Shown in pieces: positions 11,306-22,786 of a DNA stretch of 64,000 nucleotides (its first letter is position 1; the number at the start of each line of letters is the position of its first letter). A program made the translations under genes and the position numbers. Origin of the DNA: Fragilaria radians (Eukaryota; Bacillariophyta; Fragilariophyceae; Fragilariales; Fragilariaceae); assembly GCA_900642245.1 (NCBI GenBank), contig CAAAJI010000001.1, positions 959,742-1,023,741 of the forward strand. The letters run 5' to 3'. The notes beneath the pieces are model-generated. The model saw nothing but the letters and a program-made list of their open reading frames with translations, did not search any database and had not been told where the DNA came from.

Positions 11306-12065
11306 TGTGATCGTTCAACAGTATATCTTTATGACAGTTTTCGGTTTGGATTTATCGTAGAGTACTGAATCACCCAATTATGTGGTAGTAGAGCAGACGT
11401 CACTCATGTCTGTCTTCTTTAGGGGGAAGGATGGAGCATTTTGCATGCTTTGCTTGCACTCCTTATGCTTGATTCATTGATAAGCTGACTTGAAATTGTT
11501 GAAGCCATAAATAAGGTCACATAGTTCAATATCCCTTTTTCCAGCTTATGGTGTTGTCGGCAACGATAGCAAATGCAAGCGAGCGTTTGAACAAATGTGT
11601 GACACTTACGTCACTAAAGGCCACAAGCCACAATCTGCAAGAAGATCATTTCATTGATTCATTGTTGCAAGTTGTACAAATTATGCACAGCTAATTTGAC
11701 TTGGAAATTGGTAAACTATGAAGGTATTCTCCAAGAATTATCAAATGTCTAAACTAGATCATATGCAGTCACGAGATTGTAAAGAGAACCGTGCAATTTG
11801 AATAGATAAGGGAATTACACCAAATATGGATGCTCCTATGGAATACAATTTTATATCAGTCAAATTTAGTTTTCTTAATTATCTCAAGTTTCACTCCAAT
11901 TCTTTACAAGGTTTGCATAAAAGATTTGAAAATAAAAATAGATTTTAATCAACGGTTACGACAGTTACCGCAATGTTCAAGAAAGTGAAGTAGTGCTAGT
12001 ACTAGTACGGAGATCCTCAAATCCAATGTTGCCAGTTTTTGGTCAGCAGCAGATAGACGCTTCCC
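11306..12065. other. Divergent intergenic region
   Basis: A 760-bp region between the start of the minus-strand plastid protein gene and the start of STRAP, so both promoters should lie here. Two TGACGT sites on the minus strand are visible (11397-11402 and 11608-11613). No gene seen. Confidence 0.5.
11397..11402 (-). promoter_or_regulatory. TGACGT element (CRE-like)
   Basis: TGACGT in the direction of transcription, 92 bp before the ATG of the plastid protein gene. In the diatom Phaeodactylum, TGACGT-type elements act in CO2/cAMP- and light-controlled promoters. A second copy is at 11608-11613. Function here is inferred from motif and position only. Confidence 0.3.
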
Positions 12066-13243
12066 ATGGCAACAACAACAGCCAAAGGTATTCGTCAAAT
12101 ACCAATTGTATGTCCCGGACACACTCGTCCATTGGCAGAATTGCAATTTGTACACGTGGTAGACGAGAATCGTAAACTGTTAGCTTCGGCTTGTCATGGT
12201 AAGGATGTGGGTGAATTTATTGTGTTTGCTTTCATTTTCACCATTTCATTGTTTGCTGACTGCTTTTTGATTTCTCTTTTCGTCTGAATTTGATATAATA
12301 TTGCTTTTCCAAATATCTAGACAAAATTCCCATGATACGAGATGGTACAACAGGAGATTGGATTGGAAGTTTCGTTGGTCATAAGGGTGCTGTTTGGTCC
12401 TGTCAACTAGATCCTACTGGAAATTTGGCAGCAACGGCCTCAGGGGACTTTTCCGTACGGGTATGGGATGCAATCACTGGGAAGGTACTGTGGATCTTCC
12501 CCCATCAACACATTGTCAAGACATGTGCGTTTTCCTCAGATTCTCATCTTTTGGCAACGGGAGGTCATGAGGGATTGGTACGTATTTATGACTTACGTCG
12601 TTTGGTCAATCCGGAAGAACATAATACAAACGACAACAATGCACAAGAGCAACAACAACAACCATCCTGGTTACTTTCTACAAGACCAATAATGGACGCA
12701 AAAAGTAATAATAACAACAATTCTGCTGTCATTATATCAAAGGTGGCTTGGTGGACAAAACTTAAATTAATTGCAGCATGTGCGGATGGTACATTGCGAT
12801 TTTGGGATTTATCGATAGAGGATCAAGACAAATTGCAAGAACCTGTCCATATCTTGAACGTTGATGCAGAAATTCGTGATATGGAAATACGTACACTTAC
12901 GAACTCCGGTAGAGATGTCTTAACCGTGGCTGCCGGAACAACGGTTTCGTTCTTTGATCTACAAGATCTACGATTGATTCATTCTCATCCCATGCCAATT
13001 CATTTTCGAGATGAAGGTGGAGCAAGTTTGCATCCACATGGTAACAAATTTGTAGCCGGTGGCAGCGATTTGTGGGTACGCGTGTTCTGTATGGAGACTG
13101 GTCAAGAATTGGAATGTCATAAAGGACACCATGGACCTATCCGTTGTTTGAGATATTCTCCCGATGGCACCACTTATGCAACTGGATCTGAAGACGGGAC
13201 GATCCGATTGTGGAAAACTGATGTAGTTGAAGATAATGAGTAG
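12066..13243 (+). CDS. STRAP: STRAP-type WD40 protein
   Basis: Two exons, 12066-12198 and 12321-13243, joined across a 122-nt GT-AG intron, encode 351 residues; the animal protein is about 350. The ATG sits in a good context (CCCATGG). The N-terminus (IPIVCPGHTRPLAELQF) and the stretches TGDWIGSFVGHKGAVWSC and HQHIVKTCAF match the STRAP family (serine-threonine kinase receptor-associated protein, UNR-interacting). WD repeats run through the whole protein and end with GSEDGTIRLW, a typical closing blade. In animals STRAP joins the SMN complex that assembles spliceosomal snRNPs and also binds TGF-beta receptors; only the RNA role is likely in an alga. A Gln/Asn-rich insert (about residues 140-170) lies between blades. 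Confidence 0.92.
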
Positions 13244-13379
13244 CATTAGTTACCCACATGCTAGGCACAATACACATTCTCCATCTAAACTTTCTCCACG
13301 CGAAACTGTGCGAAAAATTCAAACATAATATTACTATTTTGAAAAATTACTTCCTTTTAAAGATAGATAATAAGACTCC

Positions 13380-14703
13380 TTATTTTCCCTTGTACGGCTG
13401 TAAAAACATATTCGCTGTCATGTACAGTACATTTTCCGCTACAAATCCAATTATTTCAGTTGATTTGTATCCTCTTAGTACACTGGGCATCAAGGCAAAT
13501 ACCAACAACTTTCCACCTAGGAAAATGGAGCAACCTAATACCCAAGCAACCTTTTTATGGCTTCCGCCACCGTCAGAATTACCAAACAAGTTGTACCCAC
13601 CTGATTCAGTCGGAACACCTCTCCAAATAAGTTGTCCGATGACAATCAAGAGTTGCACCATAAGCATCTTTCCAATTGTAGGAGGCAAAAGGACGCCAAC
13701 AGTCGACATCGTTCCGTAGATACCAATCTGACGATTGCGCCATTTTGCATCAGGCTTCACGACGATTCCTTCTGCCCAATTAGGGACATTAGTCTTGGTT
13801 TTTTTCTTCTTGACTTCAATAGGACTAAGTTTTTGGAGAGACGACGAAATTGTGAGAATATATCCATTCTTTAACACTCGAGCTCGAAAACCAAATATTG
13901 CAGGCGCAACGAAACAAATGTATTCCTCCTTACCCATCTTTTTCATGTGTCGATTGGGATCTTGCTTCCATATTCACAGAGGACAATCCTGCCAATCGTT
14001 CATTCAGTCGTAATTGCAATATTTTATCCTTATATTTTTCAACCAACAATCTCTGCTTGACGTCTCGACCAGCCTTGAGGATGGCCCGATCTGCGGCAGC
14101 AACAACTTGCTCATACGGTGCGCCTTCTGGAATACCCAATTCCCGATGAAGTTGTGCCACCTCACGACGCATCCGACGTGCCATCCTTTCTTTCTGTCTC
14201 TCCGCATTCCAGGGCAACTTATTCACAACAGAATCGAGGGGACTACGAAAATCTTGAGGATCAAAGTCTACAGCGAAGCGGGAGGAGGAAAACGACGAAG
14301 AAGAAGGAGTAGCAACGACTAGGCAGGTGAGCACCATACGATGAAATTTCATAGAATGAGTTTTATTTTTCAGGGTGACGAATGAGGTGAAGAGAAGGCA
14401 AAAACGATACATTTGTTGGATGTGGGAAAAGAAATATCATACACAAACAAAAATGAATCATCCAAGCGATGCAAGTTCTAGAGGGAAAGAAAGTTTCGAA
14501 TTTTGAGAAATTAGAAACTTACTGGATGCCGAAAGATGTGATGTTGTCGATTGCTTCAATTTTTCTTTGAAAGAAGAGCTAGATGATGGTAATCCAATCA
14601 TTCGGGAGGATGAAACTGCATCGGTAATTTTGTGCGGAGTTATCGGTGTGAAAGCTGCGACAGTCGCAATTGACACCCATAAAACATTCCAAAATAAACT
14701 CAT
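13380..14703 (-). CDS. Plastid CPP1-like (J-like domain) membrane protein
   Basis: The core is read from two exons joined by a 109-nt intron (13825-13933). A J-like domain (ELGIPEGAPYEQVVAAADRA to LRLNERLAG) is followed by PNWAEGIVVKPDAKW and three or four membrane spans. This order matches the DUF3353 / CPP1-CDF1 family, which in plants stabilises protochlorophyllide oxidoreductase in plastids. Two N-termini are possible. The frame can start at 14412 or at its internal ATG (14352). Alternatively, an upstream exon (14703-14523) encodes a textbook plastid presequence, MSLFWNVLWVSIATVAA followed by FTP. It splices in phase to an acceptor at 14318 across a 204-nt intron, giving about 335 residues. 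I favour the second model because it supplies the plastid signal. The last exon ends at 13380. Confidence 0.75.
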
Positions 14704-15485
14704 CTCTTTGATCTAGACACCTTTATCTCTTGTAGGGCGGGAATAAGTGATATTCACAAAGTGACAATAAGATGTAAATCTTGGGCAAAGTAAAACTCAA
14801 GGAATGCAAGGGGAAAAAATCCTCGAGGCGATTGATGAATTACTTTGTTGGAAAGTATTGTTTGGTTTACGCGTCCCTATAAGACGCCTTGAGTACAAGC
14901 GTAACGTCACTTGCTTCAACTTGGACGACATCCGCGTGGAAGCGATGCCTGAGCTTGGATAGGGATATGGATTTATATCGAGTAGAGAGTAAAAAAAAGA
15001 AATCTAGACAAGGATACGAGGCTTCAACGACAATATTTCAATTTGTCACTCCAAATATTTGAGGCTTAGAGGTCAAAAACGGAAAGTATGGTACTTTGAA
15101 TTCTCTGAAACATATTTTTATTCTTTATGATAGTTATAGTTATCATTGAATACCACAACAAGGAGCCTTTAAATCAATTACCAATTTTAAGGAATGATGA
15201 TTTGAATAGTGAGAATAAAAATCAATGAGATTCAAAATCTTGCATTTTTACTGAGTCCATCAGATGCCTCTGTAAGAAAAAAGATATGAAGCATTATTGT
15301 GTATGAAGTAATCTAAGTATTTTTACTTCTAAATATAAGGTACAGCTACTTTTTATTGCATTTTTAGAACTGGAGGTAATACCCGCTTCGTAATTGGGCG
15401 ATTCACTATGTTGTCTGCCTCACTTTCCTGAAAAAAGGTTAATCTTAAATTGTCAATTAATCTATTGTGACTGTTTAGTATCCTA
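14704..15485. other. Intergenic
   Basis: Holds the presumed promoter of the CPP1-like gene. Beyond the TGACGT site, nothing recognisable. Confidence 0.45.
14904..14909 (-). promoter_or_regulatory. TGACGT element (CRE-like)
   Basis: TGACGT in the direction of transcription about 200 bp before the 14703 ATG of the CPP1-like plastid gene. Similar sites precede two other plastid-protein genes in the window. The functional role is an inference. Confidence 0.25.
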
Positions 15486-17160
15486 ATGATTGAGCAAACA
15501 CAACTTGCATGGCAAATTGTAATGTTACTAAAACTTCACCCATTTCCAATACCAAAAATGGGGGTCCTGATCTGTTCCATGGAAGGCTTTACCTTTGCCA
15601 CAGCATTGGAATTGAACATGGGCTACTATTGCATCAAATTAGATGCTGATGCCCAGAAACGTTCCACGGGGATCACACAAGAAGATACACGTATACATGT
15701 TTACCCTTGGGAATCAAAATTGACCCTGGTGTATTCAAAATATCATGAGTAAACTAGTCCAAGATATGGAGTATGTGAAAACGGATCATGATGATTTGTT
15801 GATATCAACTGACAGAAACTTAAAAAAAAGCATCTTACTACATTAGATATGGTCCTAGCAAGACTCTCCACTGCTGGTACGACAGTGAATGCATCAAAAT
15901 CTAAGCTCTTCACAGAACCAATAGAATATCTGACATATTGTTCCCAGACAAGTTATCAACCAATACACAAAAGAATGAAGGCCATCCTTAATATTTAGGC
16001 CCCCAAAACAAGAATATAATATTGTCAATTCATTGGTGTTGTCTAGTATTATCACAACATATTGTTTTGCAGGAGGGAACGACTATCACCTCTGATAAGT
16101 TTCACATCAAGTAAAGTCAAGTTTGAATGGCATTCAAGCCATCATAAGGATTTGAAGAAATCAGAAGGGAATTGGATATGAGGCACTCTTATCATTCTTA
16201 GATTTAAAAATCCATTTTTTATTTAACATTGATACATTAGACCATCAATTGGGTGCAGTAATTATGCAGAATGAAAAGCCCATGGATGTTTGTTCAGAAA
16301 AGCTAGATAAACCTCAAAGATAATATACAACTACTGAACGTGACGTGAGCTGCTGTCAACTATTGAAACCTGTAAAGAATACAAGAATATCTTACTTGGT
16401 TATCCCATTATAGTCTTTAGAGACCATAAAAACAACACCTTCAAGGGATTAAAGACAATAGACCGTGTTTTGTGCTGGCTTCTACTCCTTGAAGAATATT
16501 TCTTAACATTTGCGTATCTAGCTGGAAAAATGTTTCTTAAACACTTTGTCAAGGAAAGTAGATGATCTGAGATATGATTCAGAAGAAGCATTACCTCTTC
16601 TCTCAGATTCAGAAAATAACAACATGAAATTCCAAATGCACACCTTTAAAGACCCAACAAAAGTCTATGGAACCACATTACTCAATACAGCATATCACAG
16701 GATATGTTCTTCTTTGCTACAAAGACAAAATATACATTCCTCAATCACTCAGGCAAAAGTGCTTTCTTGATACCATGATTATTCATCCAAGGAAAATATG
16801 AACAGAAAATTATAATTTCCATGACATGGCCAGGCCTACACAGGATGCTGAATGATTATGATCCACTTGTAAAGTATGCCAATAAACAAAGAGAGAACGT
16901 AAGAAATATGGTTTATTGCCACCAAAATGGCAGATTCCGACCACTGCTTCGTCAATCAGGTGGGACCTTACTTGCACTCACTATGATTTATGCTGCCACA
17001 GGATGCTTTGATATTGTTGAAAACACAATTACATTGGTCGCTTCCACCATGATGTTCTTTTTAAGCCACTAACATGTCGGCCACTTCCATGCAGGATTTG
17101 TTTCATAACACATGGTTAGCATATTATTGATAATGTGAGCTAATTCAAACTGAGTTCAAA
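15486..17160 (+). mobile_element. Ty3/gypsy-type pol relic A
   Basis: Broken frames follow pol order. Reverse transcriptase is at about 15530-15990: PFPIPKMG, then SMEGFTFATALELNMGYY, the RT palm region before the YXDD site, with later RT pieces in other frames. RNase H pieces are at about 16230-16560 (HQLGAVIMQN; YPIIVFRDHKN). A linker and integrase remnant follow at about 16830-17070 (TWPGLHRML; ALTMIYAATGCFDIVE). Many stops and frame changes make it non-functional. Relic B at 60.7 kb shares the RT landmark SMEGFTYATSLDLNMGYHHI, so both derive from one element family. No gag region or 5' LTR was found. Confidence 0.85.
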
Positions 17161-17359
17161 CAAATGTGTAACAGCAATGGCATTTAAGCCAAACCAACAA
17201 CAACTCTTAACCATTAGCAAATTCAATGATTTAGCAAGTACACGTTGCAAATGACTTGGAGAATGAAAATTTTGAGGAAGATGATCCATTTGATTACTTT
17301 CTTTAATTTACTGCTTTGGGCTATTAGAAGCACCTATCACACAACACTTCAAAGATTGC

Positions 17360-17431
17360 GTACCGGTATTGGAGATGTCTAATACTGTTAGGACTAGTAA
17401 CTATAAAGAATCAACATAAATTTATATTCAT
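17360..17431 (+). repeat. Dispersed LTR-like repeat, copy 3
   Basis: GTACCGGTATTGGAGATGTC and the following about 50 bp align loosely with 56085-56163 and 1948-2027. The copy overlaps the start of the probable LTR at 17386, linking the dispersed repeat to the gypsy family. Confidence 0.4.
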
Positions 17432-17513
17432 TTAGGTATGGGTAGTAATGATATAAGCAATCCATTTTATTTACTTTATACTATGAGTTAAAATAAGAAC
17501 AATAGTCCTAACA
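17386..17513 (+). mobile_element. Probable LTR (TGTTAGGACTA ... TAGTCCTAACA)
   Basis: A 128-bp segment begins TGTTAGGACTA and ends with its exact reverse complement, so it has the TG...CA ends of an LTR. It lies about 230 bp after the integrase remnant of relic A, where a 3' LTR is expected, and is preceded by a purine-rich GGAGATG stretch. The inverted ends extend to 12 bp if one flanking base on each side is counted, flanked by ATA on both sides. A small DNA transposon (MITE) is therefore the alternative. Confidence 0.45.
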
Positions 17514-18893
17514 GATAGAAAAGATAGTGAGAAAAACTCATTATCTAAAATTCCAATAAGAGTTGCATTCAATTTCATGCCACAAATGACGTGGACACAT
17601 ACTTCGAAACAAAAAAGTGATTTGAGCCTATTGTGAAGAGGCAACGTTGCCAATTGCGAAGAGAGTCAATTCATCATAACTTCAGCATAGAGCAATAATA
17701 ATGAAGTGGGGATTCTGCAATCCATGTTTTGGGCCAATAGGTTTAGATTATTTACTATTTTACTTTTGCAGTTCAATGTATAGGAGGATCACCATTTTCT
17801 GTTGTCAAAGCTATTTACTTATTCTTGAAGAGTTGTAACTTAGATCAAAGAAAGATGCAATATGAAAGATCTCTATTCTTTGCCTCAACATACTTCAGTT
17901 GATTTAGGGCTTTTGTTCATTCTGTCAAATTATAATTCCAAGTTAAGTCACCACATACAAAAGAGGATTACTTTTTGAATAACGAATGTTGCTCTCCGTA
18001 ATCCTTGAACCTTCCATTATGCAGAGGCTGCAATATAAATGCACAAATATTGCTCAAAACCAAATGGGATTTGTTATGAGTTTATTTTTTAACTACAAAG
18101 AATTATTTGACTCCCTATTGTTTTGTTTTTCAGGCATTCTGATTTGTTCATGAGAAGTTGCTTTCAATTTGAGTTGAAATTGTAAAATTGACAGGATCCC
18201 ACAGGAAAGAACTTTTTTACTGGTTTCAAATCTGAAAAAGGTTGTTATGCTGCTTAATGCTTTCTCAACTCATTTCATTCACTTCATTGCTGTGTACTTG
18301 CATCTCACGGTTTTTTTGCTGTCATCAAGTTAAACTTTTAGTACTTTATGCTTTTCACTCAAAACACGACCTTTCTTTCTAATTGTTTCAACATTTTGTA
18401 TTGCTACGGGAAAGCCAATTAGAGAAGAATGATAAGCTTAAGTATCTCATCAATTTGGTATCGTTTCTGTGGCTTATTATCATTAATCCTAAATAGATGT
18501 TCCCGCTCAGTTGTTTGACGTTAAACCCCTAGTATTCAGTATTCAGATTCGATACCACTTTTTGCAAATTTTCACAAGTACCGAGGTACGTAATGCAATT
18601 TGGTGAACCCCCTTTGCTGAGAAATCCGAACGGCTCTCCATAGTGGTGACGTCGATAAATACCAACGGTGCTTAGTGACGTGATCTAATACTCGCTGATA
18701 CTAGTCAAAAAATGGTGTGACAAACTATAGTACGTTTGATTCCTCCAAAAAATCTTTTTCTGGTGTTCGCTAGCTGAGACAATAAGTTCATCACATCATC
18801 GTCCACATTGGATTTACTTCGTTTCTTGATATACAGTACTACGTTTTATCATTTTCATTTGTGTAATCAATTTAGTTTGAAACTTTGAAAGTA
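17514..18893. other. Intergenic with presumed promoter of the antiporter gene
   Basis: No gene seen. The last 300 bp carry two TGACGT motifs (18647-18652, 18676-18681). The rest is A+T-rich without recognisable elements. Confidence 0.45.
18647..18681 (+). promoter_or_regulatory. Paired TGACGT elements (CRE-like)
   Basis: Two TGACGT hexamers 29 bp apart (18647 and 18676), both in the direction of transcription, about 215-250 bp before the ATG of the plastid antiporter gene. Paired TGACGT sites occur in CO2/cAMP-responsive diatom promoters. Role here inferred only from motif and position. Confidence 0.35.
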
Positions 18894-21249
18894 ATGAAAG
18901 CCACTTATTTGCAAAACGAAATGATAATCCTTTGTCTCTATTGGATAGTCACTAAGTCAGGAGTATCACATGCCTTTGTGTCACCCAAGGGGCTTCGCCA
19001 GGCTACGCGCATTTCGCCCTTTCACCCAGCTCCACTGAACCGCCTTGAATCCAGAAACATGGCAAGCGATAGCTATCAAGATAGTGACTGGACGAGTGAT
19101 TTGGAACCACTGGCCACGGCAAAATACAGATTGACACCGGAAGGATACGGGTTTTCTAGTCCGGTGGGACGCATCCTCAAAGAAGCTGGTCGTCAGGGAG
19201 GGTATTATCGAGCAGATGCCTCTGAACCAGTCCTTGATGTTATTGCCGCTATCACTCAAGATAGGCCTGGTCCAGACGCAGCGTTAGTCTATGGCAAAGA
19301 TAATCAACTTTTGGGAATCTTTACCGAAGCCGATTACATAAGGGTGCGTGCGTTAGAATTTGAAAGTTGTGCTTTTTTTCTCTCGCATTCTCATACTTGC
19401 CCTTTTTATCTCATTACAGTTTTCTACCAGTCGAGTCAAGCAGGCTCAATCAGAAGAAGAGAGTGCCAACTTCCTATCCTCTCCTGTTTCGGGATATGTA
19501 ACTCGGAAGGACATGTTAATAACCATGCGCCCAGACGATACTGCTAGTCAAGCGATTGCGGCAATGAAAAAGTTAGGAGTTCGTCATTTAGTCATTACAT
19601 CCGGAGAATCCTCCTCTGTAGTTGGAGTTGTGAATCTACAGGACGTCATGTCAGTAGTACAAAAGGACGAACGCCTTAGTTTGGCGAAGCTGGCTCAAAA
19701 GTACCCTGGTATCACATCTCCAGTTGCACAATTGCGAGAGGAGCTTAAGGACAGCGCAAATGCTCTTGCGAATAATTCGGAAACTGCGAAAAAAGATATC
19801 ATTCGAACGGGCACTGCGATTCTGAGTGCACTTGCTTTGGCTGGATTTTTTTCTCAGTCTCAATGGTTGCACGAAAATGCAGATATTGCAATTGTTGCTA
19901 TTTTTTTGCTGGGATACATAGGCATAATCTTTGAGGAGGTGTTTGAATTTAACAAAGCAGCCGTTGCTCTGCTCATGAGCACAGGGATGTGGGTAACATA
20001 CGCTGATTACTTTCAGAATCCAAATGGTGTTGCAACAGAAAATGTCATTGAACAGCTTGGTGAACAGTTGGCAGAAGTATCTGATATTTGCTTTTTCCTC
20101 TTAGCTGCATCAACAATAGTTGAAGTAGTGGATGCTCATCAAGGTTTCAAGGTTGTAACGAACCAAATTAAGACGAATTTAAAGAAAGAACTCTTTTGGA
20201 CAATAGGTTTCTTAACCTTTTTCCTTTCATCTATCTTGAATAACCTAACTGTAACTATCGTCATGTGTTCCTTGCTCAAGAAACTCATCCCGAAAGAAAA
20301 TGATCGCAAGCTCTTCGGTGCCATGGTCGTAGTCGCTGCAAACGCTGGAGGTGTATGGACTCCGATTGGGGATGTTACTACCACGATGCTCTGGATAAGT
20401 AATCAGCTTTCCACCATTCCTACCATTACAGAGCTTTTTCTTCCTTCTGTAGTTTGTCTTGTGGCGTCTCTAGCCTTTTTGGTCAATCAAGTTGAAGAAG
20501 ATTCTCCCTCGGATTCGGCATCTGGAGGCGCCCTTTTGGAAGAATCTGAATTGGCTCCTCGAGGAACTCTTATTTTTTCGGTGGGAATCGCAGCACTATT
20601 GGCTGTGCCATTGTTTTCAGAACTCACTGGCTTACCGCCATATCTGGCGATGTTGACTGGGCTTGGTGCTATGTGGACTATGACTGACATCATCCACATG
20701 GGAGAAGAAGAAGACGAAGCACTTAAGGTGCCCGCAGCTCTTTCGAAACTGGACACTGCAGGAATATTGTTTTTCTTGGGCATCCTAATGTCTATCGGCG
20801 TCTTGGATAAAAGTGGTCTCTTGAAAGAATTGGCTACCTTCTTAAGCGACACCTTACCATCGCTAGATATCATTGCCACTGTTATCGGTCTTGCATCTGC
20901 GCTAATCGATAACGTTCCACTTGTTGCTGCAACTATGGGAATGTATGACTTGGCTGATTATGGAACAGATGATAGGCTTTGGCAACTTATTGCACTTTGT
21001 GCAGGGACAGGAGGTTCTATTTTAGTGATCGGCTCAGCTTCTGGAGTGGCATTAATGGGTTTGGAAAAGGTTGATTTCTTGTGGTATACAAAAAACGTTT
21101 CCCTTGGAGCGTTTTTGGGTTACATTGCAGGGATTGCTACATATATTGCGCAATCCTTCGTCCTGCAGGGCGGCTTCGTACAAGGCTTGTTACCACAAGC
21201 GGCAATAGCTGCCGATGTTCTTCAACAGTCTGCGACAGGTTTTGTATGA
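18894..21249 (+). CDS. NHD1: Plastid NhaD-type Na+/H+ antiporter with CBS domains
   Basis: Two exons, 18894-19343 and 19420-21249, with a 76-nt intron, give about 759 residues. The start is the ATG at 18894, which opens a signal peptide ending VSHA followed by FVSP, a diatom plastid presequence. Residues about 105-235 form a CBS pair (LLGIFTEADYI; YVTRKDML ... MKKLGVRHLVI ... VVGVVNLQDVM). From about residue 280 on, 11-13 membrane spans follow with NhaD/ion-transporter landmarks: SSILNNLTVTIVM, NAGGVWTPIGDVTTTMLW, and ASALIDNVPLVAATMGMY near the C-terminus. The plant homologue NHD1 sits in the chloroplast envelope and exports Na+ in exchange for H+. CBS pairs bind adenine nucleotides, so energy-state gating is a reasonable inference. 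The 3' end is repeated at 23502. Confidence 0.9.
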
Positions 21250-21621
21250 GGGCTGGAATGAAGTTGAAATTGTTCAATCTTGAATTTTGAATAGAGTGAT
21301 AAATGGATAATTGCTACAAATATTAAATCTAAGTGACCAGCTGGATTAATATTATAGGATTTGTATCTCCTTCCTGTTAGGAGATCAAGAAAAGTCGTGA
21401 GATTCCTAATAGCACTTACTTCTGGTGCAACCACATTAGCATCACTTTGCCATGTACGAAATTTGTTCATTTAGACTGTATCGTATCTACAAAAACCAAG
21501 GAAATTGCTTATTTTTGCTTTTTTGCAAACGCTTGAGAGAGCGTTACAACTAATTCTCAAGTCCAAAATGATCTTCTGGCTGGAACTTTGATTCAGGATT
21601 TTCCAGAAAAATATCTTGTAA
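21250..21621. other. 3' flank of the antiporter gene
   Basis: Non-coding sequence shared by both copies of the duplicated segment (matches 23873-24245). No further gene. Confidence 0.5.
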
Positions 21622-22786
21622 TCTACACTACTAAAAAAGTTTCACATTCGATTTGGCCGGTGCTAACCCTTAACCCTTGTGCGTTTTGTTTGTACAGTAA
21701 TTCTCAAGAAAGTGTTCGAGTACGAGTACAGAGTTTACGGAGTTAGCAACTAAAATCAATAGGGATATAGCTAATTCAACGGTACCTGATTTAAATATTG
21801 GGAAGTAAAACAATAATTCCATCCTACTTCCATCCAGAATTATAAACTAGAATGTTGTCAAGACTTTCAATTGTAAACTGTAGAATATTTAATGAAATTT
21901 TCTTTCAAATGCAACTGCAATGTGGATATTTCTAAAAGCAATATTAATCTGCAAATAAATGAAATTCTTTCAAAACAATGAAAAAAAGAAATAACAATAT
22001 TCCTTTAAATTGAGGAAAAAGATCTTTTGTGATTCTTAATCTTAAGTCTAATTATAACTTGTTTAAAAGGCATTAATCATATGGATCACTTATACTGTTG
22101 TATGTTTGGGATGATTCTTATTGTATTAATCTAACATTTGCCTTATTTTTTAAACTGTCAAACAAGTACAGAATACGATTTATAAAGTTAGCAAAACAAC
22201 GATATTGACTTTGTACCAACAGCTTTATTTTGATTTGTTCACCAACAATCCTTGATGTCACAACAACAGCAGCACCAATAACTTCTACAACAAAAGCGCA
22301 AGCAAAAGCTAGAATATGTCTTTAAACCATAGCTTTAATAGGAAAAAAGTAATTATTACCTGTACACCTTCCTTGTACCAATGCTAAATCAATGGTATAA
22401 TTTACTTTAATATCTGTGATGCTGAATGAAACTTTAGATACCAATGACATGGTAGGTCAAGTCGTAACACTTAAATATTGTGTCATGCATCACATTGTAT
22501 GACCTGCAAATTCTAGGTTCACAAATAACAATAATATTTTTTGTCATAATTATTGCTGGAAATGAAAAAATTCAAAGATACATTCTCTTTTGGAAAATAA
22601 TTGACTTTAATATCTGTGATTTTGAACGCAACTGTAGATACCACTGACATGTTAGATCAAGTAGTAAATAGGTTCACTAATATCAATCATAAACATCTTT
22701 GTCATACTGGAAATGTAAAATTCAAAGATACATTCTCTTTTGTAAAATAGTCAACTCTGCGGAGCAAAGCAAGCACCAACTACTAG
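21622..22786 (+). mobile_element. Non-autonomous Helitron-like insertion
   Basis: A 1165-bp segment present in copy 1 and absent from copy 2 of the duplicated region. It begins TCTACACTACTAAAAAAG and ends ACTACTAG. It sits exactly between A (21621) and T (22787), and the empty site in copy 2 reads TGTAA-TTATC at 24245/24246. A TC start, CTAG end, insertion between A and T and no target duplication are the hallmarks of Helitrons (rolling-circle elements). It contains no helicase frame, so it must depend on an element elsewhere. Near the 3' end it has internal direct repeats (at 22404/22604 and 22571/22721). A short GC-richer segment (GCGGAGCAAAGCAAGCACC) precedes the terminus, where a hairpin is expected, but pairing there is weak. 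Confidence 0.8.

Noticed and set aside
13258..13719. Plus-strand 153-codon frame
   Set aside because: Lies opposite the membrane part of the CPP1-like gene, which has recognisable domains and introns.
17385..17514. 130-bp MITE with 12-bp inverted ends and ATA flanks
   Set aside because: TG...CA ends and position after an integrase relic fit an LTR better; kept only as the alternative.
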